A stretch of 64,000 nt of DNA from Amoebidium appalachense (lineage: Eukaryota > Ichthyosporea). The stretch covers positions 5,394,001 to 5,458,000 of the forward strand of contig CAVNZM010000006.1 of assembly GCA_963693365.1 (NCBI GenBank). Reading direction: 5' to 3'. Numbering within the stretch: the stretch's first letter is position 1; each line of letters begins with the position of its first letter. Shown here in pieces: positions 24,115 to 64,000 of this stretch. The translations under genes were made by a program, and so were the position numbers. The notes under the pieces are model-generated. The model saw nothing but the letters and a program-made list of their open reading frames with translations. It made no database searches and was not told the DNA's origin.

Positions 24115-25192
24115 CCGCGCACGCACGCGGGCATCCTTGTGTGTGTGTGCACGCCGTTGTGTGTAAGCATGTATGTTTGTGTGTGTGTGGGGTGGGGGGG
24201 GTGGGGGGGGAAGGGGGGGGCGCGGGTTGAAGAGAGGTAAGGGGAATGGACGGTTGCGGGGCAAGCAGACAAGCACGACTGCCAGCTTCAGATGCGGCAT
24301 AAAAAAAATAAAGTGGCAGAGGAGAGCCATATGCTTTTTGAAGCGTTTGACTTACAGAGAACAACATAGGTCTGTTTTATCTCTGTGCTTGGTTCAGCTT
24401 GAGCTTGTTGGGTAGGTTATGGTGGCGGGGAAGGGAGCAGAGGGAGGAGATTTGGGTGGCAAGAAAGGATTGAAGAAGAGAGGGGGGGGGGGGGGGGGGG
24501 AAGGGAGGGGAAGGAGGCAGCTGTGTGCGGCCTAATACCGCACCCCAAATCTTTGCATGGCAAGTGAAAATAACTACACAAAATAGCAAAAACAGAGAAT
24601 TCTTCTACCGTCGCTGATGAGGCACCCCAGCACCCTTCATGCCCACCAAAGCGCAAAGTTTTGTATTCGGGAACTAACAGTATGTTTATACAGACAAACT
24701 ACAAATGACTCTGCATGGCGTGGCTTTCGAATCTGGTAGTAGGGAGCCAGCGAGTGTGTGAGGACGGGTAAGGAGGGTCGCGACATGCGTAGGGGGGAAG
24801 GGGGGGGGGGGGGGGGGGGAAGCAAGGGAGGCGGGGATGTTTAACTATACCCTCCTGCGGGAGAAAGACTTCCTCCCCTGGATTAAACTGGAGTCGATGT
24901 AAATGCGCTGTACCGAATGATTGCACCAGCCGAGTTAGCTATAGACTTTCAAACAGGAATCACATTGCCTAGCATTCAACAAGGGAAAAAGAAAGCATTT
25001 CTACTCTTTCACCTGGGTTCCTAGTAGGCTAGCGGAGGTGATGAACAGGGGTATACATGCAAACTTTCGACTAAATAGAGACCAAGGCTCTCCACCATGC
25101 TGCAAATGCAAAACAAGGGCGGGCCCAGTGGGCTTCTTCTATGATGTGGGTCACAGGCCAACACAGACAAACCAAGTAGACAAAAGTTTGAT

Positions 25193-25295
25193 TAGTAGAT
25201 GCTGTGTGTTTTACTGCAATAGCATACACGCGCTCTTTTACAATTAGTAAATGCTGTGTTTTTACTACAATGGCATACGCGCGCTCTTTTACAAA
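25193..25295. repeat. Tandem duplication of about 50 bp in the shared upstream region
   Basis: Two neighbouring copies of a segment containing ATGCTGTGT, TTTTACT, GCATAC and CGCGCTCTTTTACAA, differing at a few positions. Confidence 0.7.
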
Positions 25296-25754
25296 CTAGC
25301 AGACTCGAGTACCATTTCATTCATACACGCATACAACAGGTGGTGTTTGTGACACCTACACCAAAGTTACACGAACATTACTTATCCAAATGCGCCGGCC
25401 GGCAAAATGGGCTGGCGCCTTTGAATTGCGCAATCACCAGGTTGCGCAAACGGAGAGAAATGGCGCGCGGAAAACCAGCCTTTTGATTGGGTATCTGACC
25501 GCTTCAGGAGGACGGCAGATCCTGCTTGGTCGCGACATTCCAGAAACTCGAGAGTTCATTCAGAACGGTCTTTGCTACCTATTGAATAAATACATTTTTT
25601 TCATATACCTGTAAAGTTTTAAATAAAAAATGTCAACAGAATGTTTTAATGTGCTTTTGATTTCTAGTTTATTGATAAAGTTTTTAGCAAAGGGTGGTTC
25701 CTGGGTGGCGCTAATCCATGTTCAACAGATTGATTTGCCCCCCTCTCCAGCGAG

Positions 25755-25766
25755 GTATATATAAAC
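25755..25766 (+). promoter_or_regulatory. Candidate TATA box of the plus-strand SET gene
   Basis: GGTATATATAAAC in a GC-neutral stretch, followed about 30 nt later by a pyrimidine-rich start-like region. A short upstream ORF (ATG 25913, 15 codons) follows before the donor-like AAG|GTGTGT at 26091. Confidence 0.45.
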
Positions 25767-27069
25767 TAGCCGGCACTCTTCCTGCGGGTAGCACAACTCG
25801 ACTACGAAACCACGGAAGGTGTAACTATTGTAGCTCGTTAGGACGGTGAATTGGGTGATCGAAAGAAAAGAAAACCCTTTAAGAACAAGTAGCTTCGGCT
25901 AGTCCAACAAACATGGGTTCTGGAAAGAGTTTGATGGCGCTCTCGGCGCTCTTGCTCTGACGAAGAGCTCCCACATGCAAGCTGACATTTGTGAGCCTCA
26001 TTGGACGGACTCGAGCGCTCGGGCCCAGAATTGGCGAAGAAGGAAGTGGGCTTCAAAGATTTAGACAAGAAAAGCGGCCTTTTCTACAAGGTGTGTGACC
26101 GATGTCTGCTCTGGATTGTGCTATGTGCTTGTGTTTTTGTTCAACTAGTACTCATACTCTGCCCATCTTCATTATTCTTATTATGGTTTGTTTTCTCACC
26201 TTTTGTGCATTTTTAATTCGTCTGGATGGAACTGTGAAGGAGACTTGTGTGCGTGCGTGCGTGCGTGCGTACGTGCAGACATAGGTTCTTTTAGTGTGTG
26301 TGCAAATGTGTGCGTCCACATGGACCTGCAAACTTGCGCGCATGCATGTGCATGCGTTCAGGGCTGCGTGGGTGCGCGCGTGCAAGGATGCATTCTGTGT
26401 TTGTCAAGGGGGGAATTGGCTGTGTGGGTGGGAGGTGTGACAGTTAAAAGAAAGCAAGTGCATTTATCTCCAGCTCAAAGAGATAAACTGCTTCTACACT
26501 CAGCAGTTGTAACAAAGACCGAAAGTTTGGGAAAATTAGCGCTGGCTTGTGCACAGGCATAAGGCGACAATCGACATATGAGCTCACCGGGCATTCTGGA
26601 ATTTTAAGACCAAGTACACGTGCGCATCAAACATTTCCGAGCACGCACATACTCAAGCTCTTGTGCAGACATCCTTCCTGGACAAGCAAGCACACAGTTC
26701 CTGAGCACGAAATGGTCTACTTTCACGATTTGAGTAGTAAACAGGCACGCTTTTTTTGAACGGGTTTGTGATGTGCAAGCACATCTCCATCCATGGCGAA
26801 CTTTTTGCTGGCATGCCTCCACATAGTTGAGGAGACTTGAGAGCCGTTGGCAGAAACACCCATTCTTCTGGCTCTACAATGGACACCATTTTTTCCAAAG
26901 TGGGCGCGCTAATTGTCCATGTAAGAGAGGTTTCACGCGAGCTGCAAAACTCACACAGCGCAACTTGCTGCTCAGCCCTGACCAACCGTTTCCACACAGC
27001 AGTTGCAAGAAACTACCCCTTGATCCTTTATGCCCGAGAGTCTCCATCAACAGATGGTTCAATAGCAAC

Positions 27070-36660
<9,591 letters not shown>

Positions 36661-36915
36661 TAATATTGGGGATGGGGATATGGTTTCTGGGTAAGGGTGG
36701 TTGTGCGTGGGTATTGAGTATGTCGGTTTTACTATATCATGTGCAATTTATTGGCATTGTTGGTGCCTTCTTTAAAGGCGTTGCAGGAATGAGTCATGTA
36801 TGTATACACACCACACAGCCTACAGTACATGCACGCATGTATGCACCCGTTTGCACGCACGCGCGCACATGAAGGCAAACACAAACAAGCGCGCACACGC
36901 ACACATGTACGCGTT

Positions 36916-36980
<65 letters not shown>

Positions 36981-37178
36981 TGCGAGACCCCATGTCAACC
37001 GTTTTTTTTTTTGTGACTGTTGTTAAAAGACGTGCGCCCAGAAGTTCGTATGTAGGGGGTACCCATGTCAAAATTAGGTACGTATACGTATGAAAGAACG
37101 CGCGCGACAAAGTTTATCTTTTTAACGGACGAATCAAGCGCTGTCAATATGCATATGAATAGCAGGAATGGGCCTGTA
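36661..37178. other. Spacer between the plus-strand SET gene and the THAP/XPG transposon
   Basis: Contains (CA)n at about 36919-36979 and some unique sequence. No reading frame or RNA gene is apparent. Confidence 0.6.
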
Positions 37179-37233
37179 TTAAGGGATACGGGATCGGCGA
37201 TTTTGAGTGGTCCCCGATTTCTTTCTGGCGCCG
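37179..37233 (+). repeat. Left terminal inverted repeat
   Basis: Outer block TTAAGGGATACGGGATCG and inner block CTTTCTGGCGCCGC match the right end in inverse orientation. Confidence 0.85.
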
Positions 37234-37379
37234 CCTTTTTTCCCCCTGATTACGTAACGCGTTGCTACGCACCCACGCCGTACAACGATTTTTGTGTTCG
37301 CGCGTTAACGCAGAGGGCGCACAACCCGAAAGAATTTTTTTCATGAAAAGAAACTACTTTGAATACATGCACTTTTACC

Positions 37380-38086
37380 ATGGGTGTGCAGGGCTTGCTC
37401 CCAGCACTCGGCATTAGTGCCGAAAAAGCCACAGATGTTACTGCAGAGTTGCAACGTGGGGTAGTTGCTTTTGACGGGATGGTGCAGGTCCACAAGTCCT
37501 TTTCAGTTTTCGCTGACACAGTAGCCAAACAGCAAATAGATGACAAAAAAGTCACAGACGACACATATGCAGCTATTGCAAATCACTTTATGTCCAAAGT
37601 TAATACGTATAGGCTAGCAGGGGTCCAGCCACACTATGTGTTTGATGGGCGCAGATTGAAAGAGGGAAAACTAGTTGATAACGACCGTGCAGAAAAGGTG
37701 GTCAAAGCCCGCCAAGAAATAGCCACAAAAAGAGAGAAACAGGAGGAGGTAACTAAAAACAAATGGAGAAGCGCTGCAGAGTTAGATAACAGAGTTTTAC
37801 ATGCAATCATCCTTAGACTGAAAGATGAGAATGTCGATTACACAGTAGCTCCATACGAAGCAGACCCCCAGCTTGCCTATATGGCACGTACCGGTTTGGC
37901 ACACACTGTTGTCACTGAGGATGCCGACCTTCTTCTGTATAACATCCCGCGGGTTGTATACAAACTGCGCATTGCGGATGCGGCGGTCATCCCTGGGACC
38001 GCTAATGCGGTGCGCATTCCCAAACTGTACGGAGTGATTGTAACCCCCGCCGATGTTTTTACCAGAAGCACAAAGTACAACATAAT
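37380..38086 (+). CDS. XPG/FEN1/EXO1-like nuclease encoded by the transposon (3' end uncertain)
   Basis: Start at ATG 37380, which gives the family's MGVQGLLP N-terminus; an upstream in-frame ATG at 37359 would add seven residues and spoil it. Seen: VVAFDG (D32), PHYVFDG (D89), APYEADPQLAYMA (E160, D162) and TEDADLLLY (D181, D183), the acidic residues that bind metal in the XPG N and I regions, in the EXO1-like spacing. The open frame runs into a (TG)n-G(n) tract at about 38084, probably the start of an intron; a further exon near 38180-38260 is possible but not proven. The helix-3-turn-helix part that normally follows is therefore not seen. A structure-specific 5' nuclease acting during transposition is inferred from its location. 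Confidence 0.75.
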
Positions 38087-38798
<712 letters not shown>

Positions 38799-40715
38799 CT
38801 ACACCATGCTTTTGGTGTGCCCGGGCCCCACCATATCCTTATATAGTGGCTCTTGCATGTTACACAAGAAAGCCACAGCCTTAGCTACCATCCAATGGGT
38901 GCCTACCATCGACATCTGCACCTGATTGCTAAACAGCCGATAATTTTTCATGCGCCCAAAAGCCCTCTCCACATGCACGCGCACACTAGACAGTCTTTGG
39001 CTATATATGGTGTCTTCAGCGTTTAGCTGCCCATGCTCAACAAACGACGGTAATAGCAAGGAAGCACCCTTCTCCATGATTAGCCCGTGCACTCTAAACC
39101 CTTTATCAGCTGCTATTTCATCCCCCTCTTCTATCTGATCTACAAATTCACGCTTGCATACACCTGTGAGATCCGGGTCTTTGAACCCCCCCACATGTGC
39201 ATCGGACACCGGTCTGAGTTTCATATCCGTTGTGATGCCCCCGAAGTACTTGAGAGTATAATTGCTTTTGTACTCTGAGTAGAAACATCGTTTCAGAAGG
39301 AGGTTTGTCGGCACCTGTACAAACACCTCGGTGCAATCAATGATCCACCGTACATCGTCCCATTGCCCAGTGTAGCAACCGGCTTTAAACTTCGAAAGTT
39401 GCTCTCTGGTGGGGGCTTTTTCGTATAGAAAAACCTGTGCTAACGCCAGTGCACCAAGAAAATGGCGGAATATACGCGAAAGATTCGGTTCTGACACATC
39501 CACCAGCCGACTCAATAGTTGGAAGGATGTGCCGTGGCGGAGGCGAAAAAGTGTAAAAAGACATCCATCATGCCATATTATTTCCTTTCCTGTTTTGGTT
39601 TTAAAATCATTCATGTTTATAGTTGATTGGCCAATAAAAGCAACAATCCCCAGCACTCCCATGAGAGCATCAAAACTATCCAACCCCGTGTATGTTTTCA
39701 CCACATCATCTCTAGCCTTCCCTTCCTCTTCCGCCACTATGTCCTCCATGCATATTCTTTTCTGGTTTTGTAGTAATTCCTCCCTCGCTTGATCAAGCGC
39801 TTGTTCGAGCTCCTTCTTCTCCAATCTTTGTTTCTTCTCATTTTCCTCCAATTGCTTCGTAGCTATCTCAAGTTCGATTTGCATTTTCTCCGCCTGCTCC
39901 TTATAGAAAGCTCTTGAACGTTCCAGGACATTCACATAATCCTCTACATCCATCCCTTCCTCACCTGCCTTCGACTCTAGATAGTCAAATGTCCTTTCAC
40001 GCACATGTTCCCTCCTTCTTTTCGCTCGTTCACTGTCCTCTGCTTCTTCACTGCTCGTCTCCCCCCGCTCCCTCGCTCGTTTCCGTGTTTGCTCAATATC
40101 TGAGGCATCCATTCCTACAGCTTGCATATGACTATTGGCCCTTTCCTCCCTCAATAGCTGTACCTTCTCTCTGTACATCGGGTCTAGTTCCATTCGGATG
40201 GGACATGCATCCTTTGTTAATTTCAGTTTTCCATTCTTAGCAGTAATATCATCATCGGTGAAATGTGCCTCGCATACAACCAGTTGCTTAAGGATAGCCA
40301 GTGGCCAGGGGACTTCCACCTTCGGTTGCCCCCGTTTCCTCTTTGGTTGTGGTTCTTGTGCCGACTGCTCAGCTGGCACAGCCGAGTCATTGGCATTTTC
40401 GGATTGTGTGTCAGCTGTGTGTGTCTCAGTAGTGGTTGTGTCTGTATTTACGTCTGTCCCATCCGAGGCCTTTGGCCTTGTGTCTGTGTGTGTGTCTGGG
40501 TCGGGGGGTGCTTGCTTTGTGTGTTCTGCTATTTGTTTCCGCTTATACTTTGTTTGCTCCTGCCTGCCTATAGCATTTAACCAAGCATGCCTCCTAGCCA
40601 ATACATTTGGTTTGTATCCATATGGAACAGTAAAAAGCTTTATCTTCCTGGTAGGATCTTTGGGAGAGACTGTTTCTTCGTCATTTTTGCAGTAGTTAGC
40701 CGCGCAAGTTGGCAT
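38799..40715 (-). CDS. THAP-domain transposase with DDE_Tnp_4 catalytic core
   Basis: Intronless frame of 638 residues from ATG 40715. The N-terminus is a THAP zinc finger: C4, C9, the KIKLFTVPYG segment and HAWLNAIGR. The final Cys-His pair (C148-x2-H151) comes only after an acidic, Thr-rich stretch of about 80 residues not expected in this finger. Residues 255-325 form a coiled coil. A helix-turn-helix region follows (about 397-423), then the catalytic core with WIIDCTEVF (D460), IAADKGFRV (D537) and RVHVERAFGRMKNY (E583), so the triad is intact. Length and order agree with HARBI1/IS4EU-type DDE_4 transposases. Cut-and-paste transposition is inferred. No frameshift is seen, so the copy may be young. 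Confidence 0.85.
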   Translation of the reverse strand: MPTCAANYCKNDEETVSPKDPTRKIKLFTVPYGYKPNVLARRHAWLNAIGRQEQTKYKRKQIAEHTKQAPPDPDTHTDTRPKASDGTDVNTDTTTTETHTADTQSENANDSAVPAEQSAQEPQPKRKRGQPKVEVPWPLAILKQLVVCEAHFTDDDITAKNGKLKLTKDACPIRMELDPMYREKVQLLREERANSHMQAVGMDASDIEQTRKRARERGETSSEEAEDSERAKRRREHVRERTFDYLESKAGEEGMDVEDYVNVLERSRAFYKEQAEKMQIELEIATKQLEENEKKQRLEKKELEQALDQAREELLQNQKRICMEDIVAEEEGKARDDVVKTYTGLDSFDALMGVLGIVAFIGQSTINMNDFKTKTGKEIIWHDGCLFTLFRLRHGTSFQLLSRLVDVSEPNLSRIFRHFLGALALAQVFLYEKAPTREQLSKFKAGCYTGQWDDVRWIIDCTEVFVQVPTNLLLKRCFYSEYKSNYTLKYFGGITTDMKLRPVSDAHVGGFKDPDLTGVCKREFVDQIEEGDEIAADKGFRVHGLIMEKGASLLLPSFVEHGQLNAEDTIYSQRLSSVRVHVERAFGRMKNYRLFSNQVQMSMVGTHWMVAKAVAFLCNMQEPLYKDMVGPGHTKSMV

Positions 40716-40892
40716 TGTGAGTGCCTAACATATATAGTTAGAAAACAACCCGCCTTCATGAAAAATGTGCAGCGCAGTTTTGTCCGGACACGTGTGTGGC
40801 ATGCCGTGTGTACATGGTATAGCTCGGCCACACGATCTTAGGTGCCCAATAGGCAGATCAAGCCCACTCAATCCAGATAGATATCGATCTGA

Positions 40893-40937
40893 GCGGCGCC
40901 AGAAAGTATTCGAGCCGCGCGATCCCGTATCCCTTAA
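40893..40937 (-). repeat. Right terminal inverted repeat
   Basis: Reverse complement of the left end: outer block CGATCCCGTATCCCTTAA and inner block GCGGCGCCAGAAAG. Confidence 0.85.
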
Positions 40938-41193
40938 TATAATTACATGTGTCCGAATACCTTGTACTGTCTGTAAACATATGGATCGAATGTTGTTTTT
41001 TGGCACTGTAATGCAATAATTGAAAGGCTTGAACGGTAGTATATTGGGCTGAGAAAAACTGGCCGACACGTGTAGAAGTATAAAGGAGTATGAAAAATAA
41101 CACGAATCATTACATTTTATAATTTTTATTGCTAGCCCTTCAATGACATGCTGTACGCTCCATGTAGCCTCGCAGCACGAGGATTACTTGACA

Positions 41194-41238
<45 letters not shown>

Positions 41239-41449
41239 CACCACCACCACCACCACCCACCCCGAATTTCGGCCAAGGCTTCATAGATAAGCCATGCGCT
41301 CGACCCGAGGCGTATGTATGCGTACATATGGCACACCCCACACACACGTATGCAAACCCAGCGCACTGGTGTGGATAAGTATACATTATCATAAGGAGAA
41401 TGGTGATACGAGGGTTCTACAGGGGAGGGGGGGAAGGTGTGTGTGTATG

Positions 41450-41505
<56 letters not shown>

Positions 41506-41593
41506 GGGGGGGGGGGGGGGGAGGGGAGGGGAGGGGAGAGGGAGGAGTGGGGTATGCCAAAAAAAAAAAAGAAAAAAAAATAAGGAAAGCAGA

Positions 41594-41641
<48 letters not shown>

Positions 41642-41844
41642 ACACGAGAACACGCACGCGCAAAAAAAAAAAAAAGAAAAAAGAAAAAAGAAAAACAGAA
41701 GAAACAAAAACAAAAACAAAAAGAAGATAAAGAAAGAAGAAACGGTCGGACAGAAGACATTTTAACAGGGCAAGTCATCAGTGATTTTTCCATGACTCGT
41801 CTGTGCGTGCGTGCGTGCGTGCGTGCGCGCGCGTGCGTGCATGC

Positions 41845-41893
<49 letters not shown>

Positions 41894-41918
41894 GCACATG
41901 TGTGTTCATGTTTGTGTA

Positions 41919-41957
<39 letters not shown>

Positions 41958-41974
41958 ATGAGCGTTTTGTGTGT

Positions 41975-41977
41975 GTG

Positions 41978-42063
<86 letters not shown>

Positions 42064-42068
42064 TCTGT

Positions 42069-42118
<50 letters not shown>
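41975..42118. repeat. (GT)n microsatellite
   Basis: About 70 units with two short interruptions. Confidence 0.95.
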
Positions 42119-42383
42119 ACGGTGCGTGTATGTGTGTGTGTGTGCTTGTGTGAGCGTGTGTGAGTGTGCGTGCGCGCGCGCGTATGTGTGTGCACCGTGT
42201 GCGCGCCAGGAAGGGGAAAGGTGGGGCTGGGCTTTCCCCCCTCCTCCCCCAGGCTACGGCCCCTTACCTCCGCCCTCCCCCCCCCCCCAACCCCCCAACC
42301 CCCCAACCCCCCAACCAACGTCTGTGCTAGCTCATGTGATCCCATTAACAAGCCTCTTTTTATGTGCACATGTGCGCAGGCGG

Positions 42384-42394
42384 CGCTATATATA
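42384..42394 (+). promoter_or_regulatory. Candidate TATA box of the BRWD-like gene
   Basis: GCTATATATAG about 0.8-0.9 kb upstream of the first coding exon seen, in a non-repetitive, moderately GC-rich stretch. Confidence 0.35.
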
Positions 42395-43348
42395 GTGTTT
42401 CGACAGCCGCGCAAGTCATAGATATATTACAAGTCATCAAAATTCTGCTGGTGTGCCTGCCCCGGCTCAATTCGCGGTGCATCGAGATCTTGGGTGTAGC
42501 CAGTTTACGTGTGTTTTAACAAAGTACGTCAACCTTTGTATCTCCATACTAACGTCTGTGATCGCTTGCCCTCAGAGAATAACAGCTTGAATTTGAAAAT
42601 AATCATCGCGTTCACACACGTTTTGCCTGCACCAGTTTCTTGGAAGTTCTTCCTCCATGTGTGACATCTCTCATGCGCGCAGGCGTCGGGCGGGCCCGCC
42701 GCGCCGCCGGGCATTCCATTTTCATTTTGCCCGCCAAAAATATTTACGAATAGTCAAATATCGTTTATCTGTGATGCATCTCATTGGTTGCAACAAAAAC
42801 GACTGGCGGGAAAACCAACTGCTTGCGCACACGTTCACACAGGAAGCTCACACCGACGCAGGCCGAGTTGTATGTACACGTTTTTTTCCCTTCAGAAACT
42901 GTCACGTTTTTATAAATTTATTTTTGTATATTTTTCTAGGCACATATATGTCTATATAGTAGGAGGTGTGAATACGTTTACTAGTTTAAAAAGATTAGGA
43001 ACCACGTACAAGCCAGTGAAGCACACGTGTTTGGGTAGGCACTTTTTCACTTGTTGCACATTTACCAGCCCCCTTTTACTTTTTCCTTACACGCGCGCAC
43101 GTCGTATTCTTGGGGGGAAAACACACACACACACACCTCACCATCAGTTCGTGTTAGCAATGAGTGCTTGTGACACCGTCCACATTCAAACTTTTTTATA
43201 GGGCCCTCTCCCAGATGGAGTGGGGAGACCCCTTTCCTCCCCCCCCCGGCGAAGCACGAGCGAGACGGGCGGAGGGGGCCAGGATTATGACCCCCGCTAT
43301 CACCAATCACTCTTAGCCGGGCGTACAGGTTCTTCCGGAAATCTAAAC

Positions 43349-63454
<20,106 letters not shown>

Positions 63455-64000
63455 GTACATACTCCCCCCCCCCCCCCCCTCCCCCCCGCCCCCCTCCCTT
63501 CCATCACATTCCTCACTCTCCCCGCCCTCTCTCCTAATGCACACGGACAAAAAACAAAACAAAACAAAACATGCGTACAACATGCACATGCGAGTACACC
63601 CGTACGCACACACTGAGAGAAAGAGGAAGAGAGAGAGCGGATGGAAGAGAGGACAGCATACATCTTACCCTCCTCCCTGTGGCGAACGGAGGATAGAAAG
63701 GAACAATACCCTACAAACACTAGCACCTATGAGAAAGGAAAAGGTAGGAAGGTTGGCATTGGCAAGCTGAACAAGTGAGGAATCTAAACCGAAACAAAGA
63801 AAAATTCCCACCCTTTGCTGCATATTATGTGCGATTTAGCAGGGGGATTTCTGCACATAGAAACTATTGATCACCTGCGTGTGTGGCTTCAATTATCCAT
63901 TAGCCTTCTCCCCTCCCCACTTCTAACCACAAACTTAAATTGAATATTTGTATACGATTGCATTCACGTGCGCGCACGTACCTGCAGACACAGACACTCG
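63455..64000. other. Intron sequence at the right edge
   Basis: A C run close to the donor of the last visible exon, then complex AT-neutral sequence. No further exon of the BRWD-like gene could be recognised before the window ends. Confidence 0.6.

Larger units (their letters stand above)
23637..27069. other. Intergenic region between the two divergent SET genes
   Basis: Holds (GT)n at 24029-24112, several G runs, and about 2 kb of more complex sequence (24550-27060). It contains a 50-bp tandem duplication (about 25193-25295), an AATAAA-type signal near 25583, and a TATA box at 25757. Splice-like AAG|GTGTGT at 26091 suggests the 5' untranslated exon of the plus-strand gene ends there. I see no independent gene. 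Confidence 0.5.
40938..43214. other. Spacer and likely promoter region upstream of the BRWD-like gene
   Basis: 41100-42300 is mostly (GT)n, poly-C/G and A-rich low-complexity sequence. 42300-43200 is more complex, with a TATA box at about 42387 and an acceptor-like 'tctcccag' at 43214. No coding frame is convincing. Confidence 0.5.

Noticed and set aside
25913-25960. MGSGKSLMALSALLL as a P-loop-like start
   Set aside because: Only 15 codons before a stop. At most an upstream ORF.
39914-40695. Plus-strand frames opposite the THAP transposase
   Set aside because: Shadow frames of the intact minus-strand gene.

Overview
This is a window of intron-rich eukaryotic nuclear DNA that is crowded with simple repeats: (CA/GT)n, (CT/GA)n, (ACGC)n, and C or G homopolymers up to about 50 nt. 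I see no prokaryotic features, rRNA or tRNA. The lineage cannot be fixed from sequence alone. A BRWD/PHIP-type WD40 gene, a THAP-domain transposase and DUF6729-type elements would suit a holozoan or another large-genome protist, but this is inference. Most translated frames here are translated microsatellites. The real coding sequence lies in short exons that can be joined by splice phase and by protein family.

Layout. 1-6446 (-): a multi-exon mobile-element gene that combines a DUF6729/DDE-like region with a WRN-type 3'-5' exonuclease; its 3' end is off the left edge. 7757-8590 (+): an intronless gene for a secreted, 18-cysteine protein. 9246-10782 (+): a broken pogo/CENP-B-like transposase, with a small KTSC-like ORF facing it (11081, -). 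11203-14612 (+): a decayed, truncated second copy of the first element, forming a 3.4 kb inverted repeat head to head with copy 1. 16170-23621 (-) and 27070-36660 (+): two divergently transcribed SET-domain genes with matching intron positions and phases, clearly a duplicated pair. 37179-40937: a 3.75 kb transposon with terminal inverted repeats, carrying an XPG/EXO1-like nuclease gene (+) and a convergent THAP + DDE_4 transposase gene (-). 43349 to beyond 63454 (+): a BRWD/PHIP-like gene with a Q/P-rich AT-hook N-terminus, the N-terminal helical region, eight or so WD40 repeats, an acidic linker and the start of the post-WD module. The bromodomains lie past the right edge.

How the parts relate. 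The host genes look chromatin-related: two SET-domain proteins with SUMO-interaction-like acidic tails, and a BRWD-type reader. Mobile elements fill the spaces between them and, as an LTR/primer-binding-site-like remnant and a dispersed short repeat of about 130 bp, also occupy introns. The most unusual structural feature is in the introns. In three unrelated genes a C homopolymer, or a (GT)n tract running into poly-G, begins within about 5-40 nt of the 5' splice site, and (CA)n tracts often form the 3' splice site itself. Three introns use GC-AG borders. Two host genes carry tandem duplications of the 3' part of an exon together with its donor site. Several otherwise clean reading frames break at mononucleotide runs, which may be decay or assembly consensus error.
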